From Gnetum montanum (taxonomy: Eukaryota > Streptophyta > Gnetopsida > Gnetales > Gnetaceae), in the NCBI GenBank assembly GCA_015680685.1, contig MNCI01000175.1, positions 194,401 to 258,400 on the forward strand: a stretch of 64,000 nucleotides of DNA. Direction: 5' to 3'. Below are positions 1 through 10,948 of this stretch, in pieces. The number at the start of each line of letters is the position of its first letter. The stretch's first letter is position 1. Under the pieces are notes generated by a model. It was given only the letters and a program-made list of their open reading frames with translations. It had not been told where the DNA came from and did no database searches. The position numbers and the translations under genes were made by a program.

Positions 1-1044
1 CATGAAGTGGTTTGCAGTGGACACATAGCACCTAGGGCAATGGAAATGAAGATCAGACACCTAGGGTATTATTGGCCTTACATGGAGCGCGACTACCTGT
101 CCAAAGTCAAGACATGTGACACATGTCAAAGATATGCAAATCTCATACACATAGCGCCTATAGACCTACACCCTACACAAATTACGTGGCCTTTCCAACG
201 ATGAGGACTAGACCTCATAGGGCCCATCACGCCTAAGTCTTCCACAGGACATAGCTTCATTATCACCGCCACAGAGTATTTTACTAAGTGGGTGGAAGCT
301 ATTCCTCTAAGGAAAATGACATCCCACCAAATCTGCCACTTCGTCCTCGATAACATCATGACTAGGTTTGGGCTTCTGATGACTATTGTGACCGACAATG
401 GACCACAGTTCAGTAGTATGGAAACCCAGGCCTTCTATAGCAACCTAGACATTAAATAATCAATTTCTTCCCCTTACTATCTGCAGGTGAATGGACAGGT
501 GGAGGCTACAAATAAGTCCATCATCAATTTACTAAAGCAGATGCTTAGCAACAGCAAGAGGTAGTGGCACAAGCAAATACTTTATGTTCTGTAGGCCTAT
601 CGAACGACTTGCAGGACCATGACAAGTAATACCCCTTATAGTCTCGTTTACGGATCTGAAGCTGTGTTACCTCTTGAGTTACAGGTACCCTCACTCTGGA
701 TGATCCTGTCCAACATCGTGAGCGAAGCCCAGAACAACGAATCGCGAGCCATCGACCTTCACTCAGTGAAGGAGGAACGCATGCAGAAACTGAGACGGAT
801 CAAGCACTATCAGGACAAACAACAACAAAAGCACTGTGCAGACCCACATCGATGGCCAGTGCAAAAGGGAGATCTTATTGTCATTTCTGTTTGTGAGCAT
901 GTGAGTAAATTCTCAGCCAACTGGGAAGGGCTTTACATGGTCACTAAAGCCTTTGGGAATAGAGCTTTCACACTGGCAGACATGGACGACAATGAATTTG
1001 CCAACCCAGTGAACCACATGTAGCTCAAGCCATACTACGTTTGA
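1..1044 (+). pseudogene. Element A: integrase end of pol (5' truncated by window edge, stops)
   Basis: Frame 1 from the first base reads a Ty3/Gypsy integrase. It contains most of the HHCC zinc-binding domain (GHI, then CDTCQ), the catalytic D in GLDLIGPIT, the second D in TDNGPQFSS and the E in NGQVEATNKS, so all three DDE residues remain. A GPY/F-like end (NWEGLYMV, then LADMDDNEFANPVNH) follows, with no chromodomain. In-frame stops occur at 202, 457, 562, 592 and 1021; the natural end is probably TGA at 1042-1044. By alignment with the other copies the first four fall on Trp or Gln codons. The enzyme would insert element cDNA into chromosomes, but this copy cannot make it. The rest of element A lies left of the window. 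Confidence 0.93.
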
Positions 1045-1050
1045 GGTGCA

Positions 1051-1345
1051 ATGACAGCACTGAGCATCGTCCGCTACGATGATAAACTGGCAGCCATGCT
1101 AGGCAGCGTCTGCAATGATGATAAACTAGTAGTACCAAACAACATTCGCTATGATGGTAAACTGGCAGCAACCATTTGCCACGATGTAAAACTGGCACTA
1201 TTAGTCCACTATGACTATAAACTGGCATCACACATCCGCCACGACATAAAATTAGCGTGTACAGTTTGCTGGGACCTCAAACTAGCATAGTGGTCTGCTC
1301 GGATCCTGAACCAGCACTTGGTCTACCAAGACCTTAAACTGGGTT
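1051..1345 (+). repeat. Element A: short-unit array after integrase
   Basis: About nine imperfect units of roughly 30-36 bp, each carrying a GTCCGCTACGAY-like part followed by TAAACTGGCA or TAAACTAGCA. The first seven units keep one reading frame, the same frame as the integrase, and would encode RYDDKLA-like heptads with variable spacers. Equivalent arrays follow integrase in elements B, C, D and F. Confidence 0.88.
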
Positions 1346-1616
1346 CGCGTTGCATCCTCAACATGCATCATCGCCGAATACACGTCGAATAAAGGGGCAT
1401 GATACCGACACGCAAGTGGGACATCGCTACTCCAGGACATAGATCCTAACGTAAGGAAAACACGGTCTAGGGCATACGCGCCGCCATCTCCGGTGTCATG
1501 CTAACCCTTTGAAGACGTCGTACGATGTCAAATAGGCCCTTTAAACCAACCATTGCTATGGCCCACCGCCTTGATGGTAGCTCCTAGGTCCGTTTTTTCT
1601 TCTGAGGTGCTGACAG

Positions 1617-1637
1617 TATTGTGGCCTAGCCACAATA
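1617..1637. other. Hairpin in element A 3' spacer
   Basis: TATTGTGGC, a 3-base loop CTA, then GCCACAATA: a perfect 9-bp stem. The same hairpin occurs in B (4302-4322), and in C (about 48008-48028) with a paired base change. Confidence 0.7.
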
Positions 1638-2294
1638 TTGTTGCACTTCCATTCCCCATCAAGGTTTTGACTCGCACAATGTTTAGTTATGTGGTAGTTG
1701 ATCCCATAGTTGAACTCAGTGTGCATGCCTTTGGCAGGGATTCCAATGCATCCGCATCCCTAGTGCCCTGGGGAATAGCTCCCTCCATGACTGGTGCTTC
1801 CAAGATTGCTGTTGGCCTCCTTGCTTTGGGCATCTCACACTAGCGATGGTACCCAAGTGTAACAACAATGCCAGTAGTCTGCAAAACATTATTCCTACAA
1901 ATGCATCCCCCTACAGCAGCAAAGGCTACAATGTCGCAAAGTGAGTGCGTTGACTAACATGGTTGTTTAAGAGTCCAAATTCCAGCACGCATGTAACATA
2001 GCTCGCCATGTGGAAGGCTTCCATAGGCAGGTCAAGACCCTCTATGGATGTAATATAGCTCATCCTATGAAGGGGACACCTGCTTGCAGGAGGTTGAAGA
2101 ATAGCGCCAGTCAGAGATGAAAATGCAAACTAGCCCCTCAGAGCACTCTGATGAGGGACTCAACTAAACATCATGTCTACTCTCTGCCTTAACCTCCACA
2201 GCACCAACGCAACACCCTCGAGCATAGCCAGGCAATGTCCCATTACTCACTAAGAAATAGCCTCAGCGTTTCACTTGCTGCGGTGTTTCGTATT

Positions 2295-2347
2295 CTTTGC
2301 CGACATTCATTGAGCCTGTTCTCTAGACGTCAACAAAGAGGGGCCAA
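2295..2347 (+). promoter_or_regulatory. Element A: polypurine tract with upstream stem-loop
   Basis: CTTTGCCGACAT (2295-2306) can pair imperfectly with GACGTCAACAAAG (2326-2338), whose 3' end runs into the purine tract AAAGAGGGG (2335-2343). The tract precedes the LTR start TGAAAAAATG and would prime plus-strand DNA synthesis. Elements C and D have the same arrangement. Confidence 0.75.
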
Positions 2348-2629
2348 TGAAAAAATGTAAAAGAAAAATGTAGGATCATCTTAGCTTCACCAGGCTCTTG
2401 TAGTCTGCATAGCACCATAGCAGTCCATCGGGAAAAGAATGTTCTGAGTCCAGGATAGCCATTTCAGTAAATTTTCTACATTAGGCATGGACAAGTTCCG
2501 TACCAACCCACTTGCCTGCCAAAGTAGTCTGAACGATTGGCAACCTACTCAAAAACGGTGTCCAGAATCGGTGAAAATATCCTAGGTGCACAGGAGAAGT
2601 AGTTCGGCAAGTTTTCTAAGTCACAAAGC

Positions 2630-3065
2630 CTGTTACGCTATGTTACGATGTGTAGCGTAGCAAGCTTCAGAAAATAATGGTGGAATGAGATGTTATGCTA
2701 TGCAATGACATATGGTGTAGCATAGCAACAACATCACTACTCACCTCCCTCGCCCAATCTCGAGTTCTACAGTGATGTCTCTTTTCACCAAGAAGTGGCA
2801 GATCATGTCTGCTGCTACGCTACGCTGAGCTACATGGCATAGCAAGGTGTAGCAATCCTATGGAAAGGGACAGAAGACGGTTCGAAAGGCGAAATCAGCA
2901 AAGTCCGCAAAACTTGTATTATGGCAGAATAGGTTGAAAATCAGCAAAACTATTGCGATCGAGGCCAGTCGCTATGCTACGCTACGCTACGTAGTGTAGC
3001 ATCATGTAGCATGTATGTGATGTATGGTAGGACACGTGGAAAGGTGCTACGCCATGCTAAGCAAG
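2630..3065. repeat. Palindromic GCTACGCTA modules in A LTR
   Basis: Five clusters, near 2633, 2691, 2812, 2970 and 3045, are built from GCTAC/GCTAT words facing TAGCGTAGC/TAGCATAGC words, forming imperfect palindromes. Similar clusters occur in the B and C LTRs and once in an intron at 11220-11262. Confidence 0.7.
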
Positions 3066-3315
3066 CCACGTCACAAAACATAGGGCGACATGCAGGTGGC
3101 CATGAGACATTAATGCACTCCACCCCAATCGAACCGTTGGCACATGCCTCTAGGAGCTAACGGCGCAGTCGCAACATAGTAGGATCATAGTTATTTCTTG
3201 CATCACAACGGTCTTGCAAGCTCAACTGTTACAAACGACTCGAGTAATGCCAGTAAGGTGGTGCAAGTTTGCAACACATAGTATTTAAATGATCACCTTT
3301 GCTTACCTTCAGTCC

Positions 3316-3323
3316 TATAAATA
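3316..3323 (+). promoter_or_regulatory. TATA box of A LTR
   Basis: TATAAATA in the context AGTCCTATAAATAG. The B LTR has the same context (18875-18882, reverse strand) and the C and D LTRs have TATAAATACC. This is the likely core promoter for the element transcript. Confidence 0.7.
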
Positions 3324-4051
3324 GCCTGTCAAACAACACAAAAAGGGTTCGAAAGAAAAAGAAAGGGGAATCTCCTTGGTGAAAAAAAAAGAAAAATATA
3401 CCTGCAATCTCACAAAAAAAGGAAAGAAAAGGAGAGGCTAGCAATCTGTAAAAGGAACCTCTCTCGGCTGGCATAAAGCTCGGGTTCTTGTTCTACCACC
3501 TTGGTAGGATCCCGTCCGCATTGTATATACATGAAGTCTATGCCCAAGTGCATAGCTATTCTTGTTTCCCAGCACACTTCGGTCACCCTCGGAACTTCTG
3601 CACTCCGTCACGTTGTGCAGCCAATTGTATCCCCCTTGACCGGATAGATTTGTAGCTCTGAAGTGATGCATGTTCCTAACTATATCTTATGTTACCTCTT
3701 ATTTACTTTCTGGCTTCCTTGTATTATTTTCTATTTTATTTACCTTCAAGCATCATCTCATATCATTGCTGCACTTACGTTTATTCACTATTTTGCATTA
3801 TTGTGGCATTTTTTTTAGTTCCTTTCTTTTCCCGCTGTATCTACCCGTAAGCATCATCCTACAACTTGTACAATTTATATTGCAAAAGGGTATATTGATG
3901 TTGATGTAAGTCCCTATTTGATTGACCAAACCATTCAGGGTACCCCATGTTCTCACACACCTAGCACCGTCCTCTCGCGAGCACGGGATTGGAACTATTG
4001 TGTCCACTGACCTTGGCATTCTTCCAACTGCCTACATTTTCGGTCGCTACA

Positions 4052-4574
4052 GCTGGCTGTTGGCATTGTTATTACTCTTAGGCACCGTCACTAGTGGGAA
4101 ATGCCCAAAGTAGGAAGACTAGTAGCGACCCTGGCGGTGCCGGCGGGGAGGAGTTGGTCTCAAAGGCACCAGGAGCTCTTGTGAGTGCGGATGCTCTAGA
4201 ATCCCTACCAGGGGCTTGCATTCTTGGTTTAGCTATGGGATCAGTTCCCACATAGCTAACATCATGCAAGCCCAAGCATTGGTAGGGAGCTGGAGTAACC
4301 ATATTGTGGCTAGGCCACAATACTGTCGGAACTCTCGATGTGGAAGCTAGCTCGAGAACCACCGTTAGGGCAATGGTAGGTTTGAAGGACTAGTGTGATG
4401 CCATATAATGTCTTCAAAGGATTAGCATGATGCCAAGGGTGGCAGCATTGCGTGTGTCCCAGACCATGTTCTCAGTGTGTCATGAACGGCATTCTAGAGC
4501 TACGACGTCCCACCCACACGTTAGCATCGTGCCCACTCGTTTGATGTGTATCTTGTGCTAGTGCATGCTGGGGA
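4052..4574 (-). other. Element B: 3' spacer (truncated by A insertion)
   Basis: Reverse-strand homolog of the A spacer. It includes the TATTGTGGC hairpin at 4302-4322 and the shared end CCCACTAGTGACGG...AACAATGCC. Similarity to A stops at the A LTR boundary, which identifies the insertion point. No convincing gene. Confidence 0.75.
4302..4322. other. Hairpin in element B 3' spacer
   Basis: TATTGTGGC, loop TAG, GCCACAATA. The stem is identical to the one in A at 1617-1637. Confidence 0.7.
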
Positions 4575-4895
4575 TGCGACATGAACCCAGTTTAAGTTCT
4601 TGGTAGATTGTCTGCTAGTTTAAGGTCCCAACAGACCGTTGTGCTAGTTTAAGATCCCAGTAGACCGTACATGCCAGTTTATCGTTGTAGTGGACATGCA
4701 GCGCCAGTTTATAGTCATAGTGGACTAACAGTGCCAGTTTTACATAGTAGCAGATGGTTCTCGATGCTGCTAGTTTATCATCATTGTAGACGTTGTTCAA
4801 TGTTGTTGCCAGTTTATCATCATAGCGGACGATGCTTGGTGCGACTGCTAGTTTATTGTCATAGCGGATGGTGCTTGTTGTTGCTGTTTCTTCAG
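4575..4895 (-). repeat. Element B: short-unit array after integrase
   Basis: About nine units, each with TAAACTAGCA or TAAACTGGCA on the minus strand next to a GTCCGCTATGAC-like part. In one frame they would encode RYDDKLA, NDDKLA and HYDYKLA-like repeats. That frame is continuous with the integrase C-terminal frame here, because of a small deletion near 4893 relative to A. Confidence 0.88.
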
Positions 4896-5990
4896 ACATA
4901 GTACGCTTGAGATATGAGTGATTCACCGGGTTGGTGAACTTGTTGTTGTCCATGTCCGCTAGTTTGAAGGCTCCATTTTTGAAGGCTTTAGTGACCACAT
5001 AAGGACCTTCCTAGTTGGTTGAGAATTTGCTCACATGCTGATGGACGACCTTGAGGACGAGGTCTCCTTTCTGCACTGGTTGTCGATGCGGGTTTGCATG
5101 ATGCTCCTATTGCTTTTTGCTCTGGTAGTGCTTGATTCATCTCAGCGTTTGCATGCATTCCTCCTCCATTGAGTCAAGGTAGATGGTTCATGATTTGTTG
5201 TTCTGGGCTTTGCTCACGACGTCAGACAGGATCATCCGAAGTGAGGGTACTTGCAACTTAAGAGGTAGTACAGCTTTAGATCTGTAAATAAGACTGTAAG
5301 GGGTCTTACTTGTTGTAGTTCTGCAAGTCATTCGGTAGGCCCAGAGGATGTAGAGGATTTGCTTGTGCCATCGCCTCTTGCTTTTGTTGAGCATTCGCTT
5401 CAGCAAGTTGATGATGGACTTATTTATAGCCTACGCGTACCCGTTTGCTTGCACGTAATAAGGGGAAGAAAATGATTGTTTAATGCCTAGATTTGCTACA
5501 AAAGGTTTGGGTTTTCGTACTACTGAACTGTGGTCCATTGTCGATCACAATAGTCATTGGAAGCCCAAACCTTGTCACAATGTTATCAAGGATGAAATGG
5601 TAGATTTGCCGAGACATCATCTTCCTTAGGGGAATAGCTTCCACCCACTTGGTAAATACTCTATGGTAGTAATAATGAAGCTATGCCCTGCAAAGGACTT
5701 AGGTGTAATAGGCCCTATAAGGTCTAATCCCCATCGTTGGAAGGGCCACATGATTTGCGTTGGGTGCAGGTCTGTGGGTGCTATGTGTATGAGATTTGCG
5801 TATCTTTGGCACATGTCGCATGTCTTGACTTTCAACAGGTAGTCATGCTCCATGTAGGGCCAATAGTACCCTAGGCGTATGATTTTCATAGCCATAGCCC
5901 TGGGTGCTATATGTCCACCACACAACCCTTCATGAACTTCATTAACTATCTTTTGTGCTTGCTCGTCACCCATGCATGCTAGCAATATCC
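4896..5990 (-). pseudogene. Element B: integrase
   Basis: Reads the HHCC domain (HEGLCGGH, then CDMCQ), GLDLIGPIT with the first catalytic D, and a second D in IDNGPQFSS. The region that should hold the catalytic E is changed: A reads NGQVEATNK, but B reads NGYA, a stop, then AINK, so the E codon is lost. The C-terminal part keeps the motif before LADMDNNKFTNPVNH, but the Trp of the GPY/F neighbourhood is TAG. Frameshifts lie near 5626 and 5470. It is a dead copy; a functional relative would integrate cDNA. Confidence 0.92.
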
Positions 5991-6618
5991 CTTCGTAGGA
6001 TTGTCGGCATAGGGAATTATTTCCCATGAGCATGTATTGCTGGTCACACTTTTGGATTGCATCTCTCTGGGTAGATGTTAATCCTTCAGGGGGCTTGCCA
6101 TGCTGTAGATAAGCTTTAATGTTGGCATACCACTCTTGGGTATCCGCAGCACTAACAGATACCACGTGTTCCACCTAAGTGATAGGCTTTGTGCATTCTA
6201 TGATCGAGGTTGGAAAGTTTGCTAGGGAATGTGATGAAATGTTTAATACTAGGGTAGCTAAGGTGTCTACTACGGTGTTCTCATTGCGTGGCACATGTTG
6301 CACCTCAGTGGTTGCAAATTGTTTAAGTAGGATTTTTGCTAGCTCGTAGTAGGATTGTAGATGCGTAGCCTTGTAGGCGTAGACTTCGATGATTTGATTC
6401 ATGACTAGTTGTGAATCTCCCTAGATTGCTAGGTGTTGTATGCGCAGTGCTCAGGTAGTTAAGAGGCCTCTGAGTAGCACTGCGTACTTTGCCATGTTGT
6501 TGGTGCAAGGGAACGTAAATTGATAAGAGGATGGGTGCATTTGCCTAGAGGGAAATGTGATTGTGGAGGCAGCGCTACTTCCTCGCACGATTGAGACGTC
6601 GTTGAAGTGTAAAGTGGC
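5991..6618 (-). pseudogene. Element B: second (archaeal-like) RNase H and linker
   Basis: Downstream of the RT-linked RNase H is an additional RNase H fold. Signature parts are FPCTNNMAKY (intact relatives show CTNN with an E nearby), GDSQLVMNQIIEVYAY and HVPRNENTVVDTLATL. The usual FDGAS start reads FNDVS, so the first catalytic position is damaged. The linker WYANIKAYLQ...SYEGILLACM leads into integrase. A second RNase H is a known hallmark of the Tat lineage. Broken by stops near 6175 and 6420. Confidence 0.85.
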
Positions 6619-7230
6619 CTAGAAATGTGACAAGATGATATTGATGTTGCTAACATATTCATCAGGGAACTCAGGGTCTATGGTTTCCTGGTCATTGACT
6701 AGCAAGGCCGTGAGTTGGGTTGCTATGTCTTGACCCTTTGTCGATGATTGACTTACATAGAATAGGTCAAATTCTGTGGTTATTGCCTTCCATCGGGCTA
6801 TCTTGCTACTTTCAAATAGGTTGCTAGTGATAGCCTGGAGTATATTGCTTTTGCAAATGATGTTGGTCATGTTGCGGAATAGGTAATGCTGCCACTTTTT
6901 TAGTGCGAATACTAAGGCTAGGCAATTCCTCTCCACTTCGTTGTATTTTTCCTCCTGTGCTATTAGTGCATGGATTAGGTAATACACTGGTATCTCAAAA
7001 CCGTCGTCCTACTTTTGACATAGCAATGCCACTATGGATGTGTCAGAGGTGGCAAGGTATATGAAGAAAGGCTTGCTCCTTTGTGGTAGGTGCACCATTG
7101 GGAGGTGCGATAGCTCCTTCTTCAGGTCGTTGAAGGCTTGTTGCCACTGGATTGTCCACTCGAAGTTAACCCCCTTCTTTAGAATATGTTCCATGGGGTG
7201 TAACTTGTCAATCAACCTGGCTATAAACCT
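6619..7230 (-). pseudogene. Element B: RT connection and first RNase H (degenerate)
   Basis: Reads AFNDLKKELSHLP, FFIYLATSDTSIVALL, YYLIHALIAQEEKYNEVE and a TKGQDIATQL end. In most Ty3 RNase H domains the second block is TDASxxAIGAVL; here LATS replaces the catalytic Asp. The C and D copies show the same change (YLATLDTS, YLATSSSS), so it is inherited and not copy damage. Stops at about 7013 and 7215. Confidence 0.85.
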
Positions 7231-8382
7231 TCAAATGAATTGCACTCTACCTTGTAAACCACGTAATTTTTTAAGGTTTGTGGGAGGCGCTAGGTTGACA
7301 ATGGCCTTGACTTTGTTGGGGTCCACCCATATTCTGGCCTTCGATACTATGAACCCTAACATACATCTGGTCTTTACCTTGAAGACACACTTCTTAGGAT
7401 TGAGGTGTAGGTCATGCATTTTGCAACATTTGAGGACTACCCCTAGATCGTGTGGGTGATCAGCTACCTCCTTGGACTTAACCGCTATATCATGTATGTA
7501 GTCATTTAATGTTTCTAGGATGTAGTCACTGAAAATGTAATTCATGACTCACTAGTAGGTAGCTCCAACATTTTTGAGCTTGAAGGGCATCATGGTATAG
7601 CAGAAGGTCCCCCATAGGGTCATGAAGGTTGTTGATAGCTGGTGCTCTAGGTTAATGCGGATTTGGTTGTATCCAAAGAAACCATCCATGAAGGATAACA
7701 AAGCATGGCCAGCCATGGTGTCGATGAGCTGATCAATGCTCTAGAGTGGAAAGTTGTCTTTGATCGTTTCCTTGTTCAAGTCTCGAAAGTCTATACAGAT
7801 TTGTATTCCTCCCATTTTCTTTAAAACCACAATGATGTTGGACACCCACTCTGAATAGTCAATTGCATGGATGAAACCTGCTTAGTATAGCTTACTGATT
7901 TCATCCCTCATAGCTAGTGCAATTTCTGGCTTAACTTTGCAAGCTTTTTGCTTGACTACCTTTATGTGGGGGTCTAGGACGATGTTGTGTTGAATCAGTC
8001 ATGGGTCCAGACCTAGCATGTCACTGTAAAACCATGAGAAGACATCGATGTTTTCTTGTAAAACTTTGGCTATATTTTTGTGCGTTTGCGTGTCTAGGAG
8101 GGAGCTGAGTTTCAATGTTTTCACCTTCCCCTTTGATGTGGTTACAGGCATCTCGACAAGAGGATCTTTGGTTACATCCCTTGCCTCTAAGTCTAGGGCT
8201 TGGACTAGGTGCCTAGGCCAATTTGGGGATGCTTCTAATGATGCTATAGTGCTAGTCATAGTCGACCCCTAGTCGATCATGCTAGGGTTCAACTATCTCG
8301 CCAGCTTGCCTTGTGGCCTTGCTAATGTCAAAGGCATGGAAAGGTCGTGATGGATTCCATCTCTCACTTGACCTGCCATTAT
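7231..8382 (-). pseudogene. Element B: start of pol and reverse transcriptase
   Basis: Begins after a possible splice acceptor (ATGGCAG at the minus-strand 5' edge near 8375) with MAGQVRDGIHHDL, then the pre-RT block WPRHLVQALDLEARDVTKDPLV. RT follows: KQKACKVKPEIAL, GFIHAIDYSEWVSNI, CIDFRDLNKETIKDNFPL, SFMDGFFGYNQI, then MNYIFSDYILETLNDYIHDIAVKS. The catalytic YxDD reads YIHD at 7500-7489, so polymerase activity would be lost. Several in-frame stops (for example 8272 and 7999) and a shift near 7545. Confidence 0.92.
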
Positions 8383-8469
8383 AAGATGAAAGCTTGATTA
8401 AGGGGTGTTAGAGATTATGTAAAACAAAAATTTGCAAAGCAACACCAAGATGCAACCTACTAAGTGTGG
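8383..8469. other. Junction before B pol, no gene seen
   Basis: Short AT-rich stretch upstream of pol on the minus strand. It could hold the 3' end of an intron that separates protease from pol in the sense transcript. No other feature seen. Confidence 0.4.
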
Positions 8470-8935
8470 CAATGTAAAGATTGAAATTTTGCTAGTTTAA
8501 GGTCATGGCAGACTGTCAAGGAACAAGAGTGTAGAATTGCTAAAGGTATAAAATTGCTAATGTAAAGTGCGAAGCTATGTAACTATTGATACACAAATGC
8601 CAAACTGCTAGTTTAGTATCATTTCGAACTGCCATGTTGCAACATGCAAGATCTTAATATGCAAGATAATAGTACAGGAAATTGTGGGTATGAGAAGTAT
8701 TGAACTGCTAGTGTGAAAATGAAGACATGAAACTGCTAGGAAATGTGATACTACCTATGTGGAAGAAGGTGAGATAACTGCTGATGTAAGCATGTGGTGT
8801 TGTTAGTTTAACATCGTTGGGGACCATGAACATAACGAGTTGAAACTACTAATTTTAGGATCTTTTCGGACCCTGAGGGGTGCAACTATGCTAGGATTGC
8901 TAGTTTAAGGTCCTCTCAGACACTTAATTGAAGAA
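8470..8935 (-). repeat. Element B: sparse short-unit array upstream of pol
   Basis: Scattered units containing TGCTAGTTTAAGGTC or GCTAGTTTAGTATC on the plus strand (TTAAACTAGCA on the element strand) near 8490, 8603, 8805, 8850 and 8900. They are spaced more loosely than the other arrays. Element C has two such units in the same place (43670-43795). Confidence 0.75.
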
Positions 8936-9099
8936 AAATATTATTTTTTTATTTTTGGGAAGGTAAGTAGTTGGCTTGAAGTGTGTCAAGGCTTTAATGC
9001 TAATAGTGTTATGATGTCATGGCGAGCATGCTACGTTGCACGGCGTGCTCCACATTAATCGGAGAGAGAGAGGGTAGCAAGTTTCCCTCCTCTTATGGC

Positions 9100-9109
9100 C
9101 ATAAATAGG
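9100..9109 (+). promoter_or_regulatory. TATA box of antisense gene in B
   Basis: CATAAATAGGGGTTAGACC lies about 155 bases upstream of the first ATG (9259). The antisense gene in C has TATAAATAGGGGTTTACCC in the same relative position (43350-43343, minus strand), which supports a conserved promoter. Confidence 0.65.
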
Positions 9110-10636
9110 GGTTAGACCTTGGCAATTTTGTTATTTTTATCGTAAGAGTGTAGAACTCTCATTGGAGCACAAGGCGATTTCGGAGCATGAAGCAATTGTG
9201 TTGATCAATTAGCAAGGAAAATTTCTTTAGCGAAGAGCATAAATCTGCAAGTAGGGCAATGGCTCCTAAGACCCATTTGGCACTTGCAAAGGTTGAGGAG
9301 GTGAAGAAGACCCTGGGGCATGCGCCACAAGCATGCGATGTGGTGCGGCAGAGCACGCCGTTAACCCAGTAAGTTACTCTGTCCTCTTTGTCTTTTTTGT
9401 GTTATGCTTTCTATCGTTATCTACTCTTGTTCTATGTCCTATTTGTTTGTGTCCATTCTCAGCCATTTGTGTTTTCTATGGTTATGTCATTTTGGCCTTT
9501 GAACTTCCGCGGTTGCTACTTTGGCCGTGGAAGATGTATAAACATTGCATCGTGATTGCATGCAAGGCTGCCGAAATCGCCACTGCCGTGGTTGTTACAA
9601 CCATAGGGGCTAGGGTAGTTTAAGACGCACAAGACTTTTTGCAATTCGTTCTCAACCAAAGTAGTGTGATTGTTTGGTCTTCCTTAAAGGAGAAGGAGGC
9701 ATTTGACATAATAGAAGCCATGTTGTCAAGGAAAAATCTGGGCATCTTGAGATACTTTACCAACGAGGCAATCATGAGTAGGTAGGGAGGAGGATCTGGC
9801 CAACATTCAACAGGGTTGAGGTGTTTAGCCTAGATTTGGGACATGCCAGAATTCAACTGCTATCACAAGTACAACACGTTGTTTCTCACAAGTGACATGG
9901 AAACATGCTTTCAGAACCCACAGGGAACTATCTATTGTGCTAGTGGGTGAGTTTTGCATCTTTGCTTTGCTTTGTTATGCAAAGCTGGCCATACTGGTCG
10001 AAGGCTTAATGATGTATGTTTATCACTAGGTTTTACATTGATAATGGCGAGGTTCACGACCAATCGGATCTGCTGGCTACAGTGCAGCTACCCTTACGGG
10101 AGTTTGCTTCTACCCAGAACTTGCAGGCGGGTGTGATTGGTTAGTGTGGGAGAGAATACCGTGCCTATCTACGCATGGTCTGCATTCTCTAAAATCAGTG
10201 TAGGGAGAAGGGTTGGCTAGATAAGGAATGGAAATAACCCTTCAAATAGGTTACGGTTGAAGAAGTTTTGATTGAACTCCTATTGTTCCCATTACCGTAT
10301 AAACCTGGTGGGTCAAAAGGCAGGCACCGCATGCTCAAGTATTTTCATAATCTTTGAATTTTCTGCAGTGTTATGCTAAGTGCATTTTGTGAAAATTGTT
10401 GTAGGGGTGTATAAGCCTCATGAGGTGATGGTGGTAACCACTAAGAGCCAGGGGGCAAACATCTACTTTAAATACGATGAAGTAGTGATGAGCTACAGTT
10501 GGTTAGAATGGGGGGCCCTAGACTCCTTGCTTGAGAAAGTATGAAAGGCGGGGCTTATGGATCTATTCATGGCTTTGAATCTGAGCATCTCTACTACTAA
10601 GGTGCTTTCCTTGGTCAACTCCTTCTCTAGGAAAGN

Positions 10637-10948
10637 TGACTCCCCGACCATTTCCAGTGGATCCTAGGCTCACATAGTCTAGAGGACCTATCAAATCCAT
10701 GGCTTGGGAATCTGATCATAATCCCACACGGACCAGACTCCATCCTTCTGGACCACCAAGAACTCCACGAAGCATTTTAGATAGCCTATGTAGAAGGCAT
10801 AGTGTATGTTAGAGCTGGACTTTTTTTGCTCACGGAGCCCCAGAATCTTAGCCTGCAAGCCACTACATAGGAAACTAGCCCAATTGTAATGGACCTCTTT
10901 TTCCATAACCTCCTACATTACCCAGGCCTGCTCAAGCCCCAGGACCTT
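10637..10948 (-). other. Single-N-bounded inverted segment within the antisense gene
   Basis: Ns at 10636 and 10949 bracket 312 bases whose only good frame is on the minus strand (VHYNWASFLCSGLQ, then HYAFYIGYLKCFVEF). The surrounding gene reads on the plus strand. The likely explanation is a contig placed backwards, so the exon block spanning it is probably mis-ordered here. Confidence 0.7.

Larger units (their letters stand above)
1346..2347 (+). other. Element A: 3' spacer between pol array and LTR
   Basis: Noncoding spacer homologous to 4052-4574 (reverse strand) and to the start of 47701-49234. A frame at 1553-1843 is partly matched in B, but it spans a hairpin and nothing else supports coding. 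The spacer ends with the polypurine tract AAAGAGGGG at 2335-2343 just before the LTR. Confidence 0.75.
2348..4051 (+). mobile_element. Element A: 3' LTR
   Basis: Starts TGAAAA directly after the polypurine tract and ends ...CGCTACA at 4051. The end was set by comparison with the B LTR, where the matching end is followed by the primer-binding region. It is homologous over its length to the B LTR at 18179-19741 on the other strand. A TATA box lies at 3316. The next bases (GCTGG, 4052-4056) belong to the B spacer, so A is nested in B; the left target copy is outside the window. Confidence 0.85.

Noticed and set aside
1051-1345. CRISPR-like spaced repeats
   Set aside because: Units are imperfect, spacers are related in sequence and length varies. 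This is plant retroelement DNA with homologous arrays in every copy; no cas genes.
1553-1843. 96-codon ORF in the A 3' spacer
   Set aside because: A partial match in B spans the conserved hairpin, and frames break in C; DNA-level similarity explains it.
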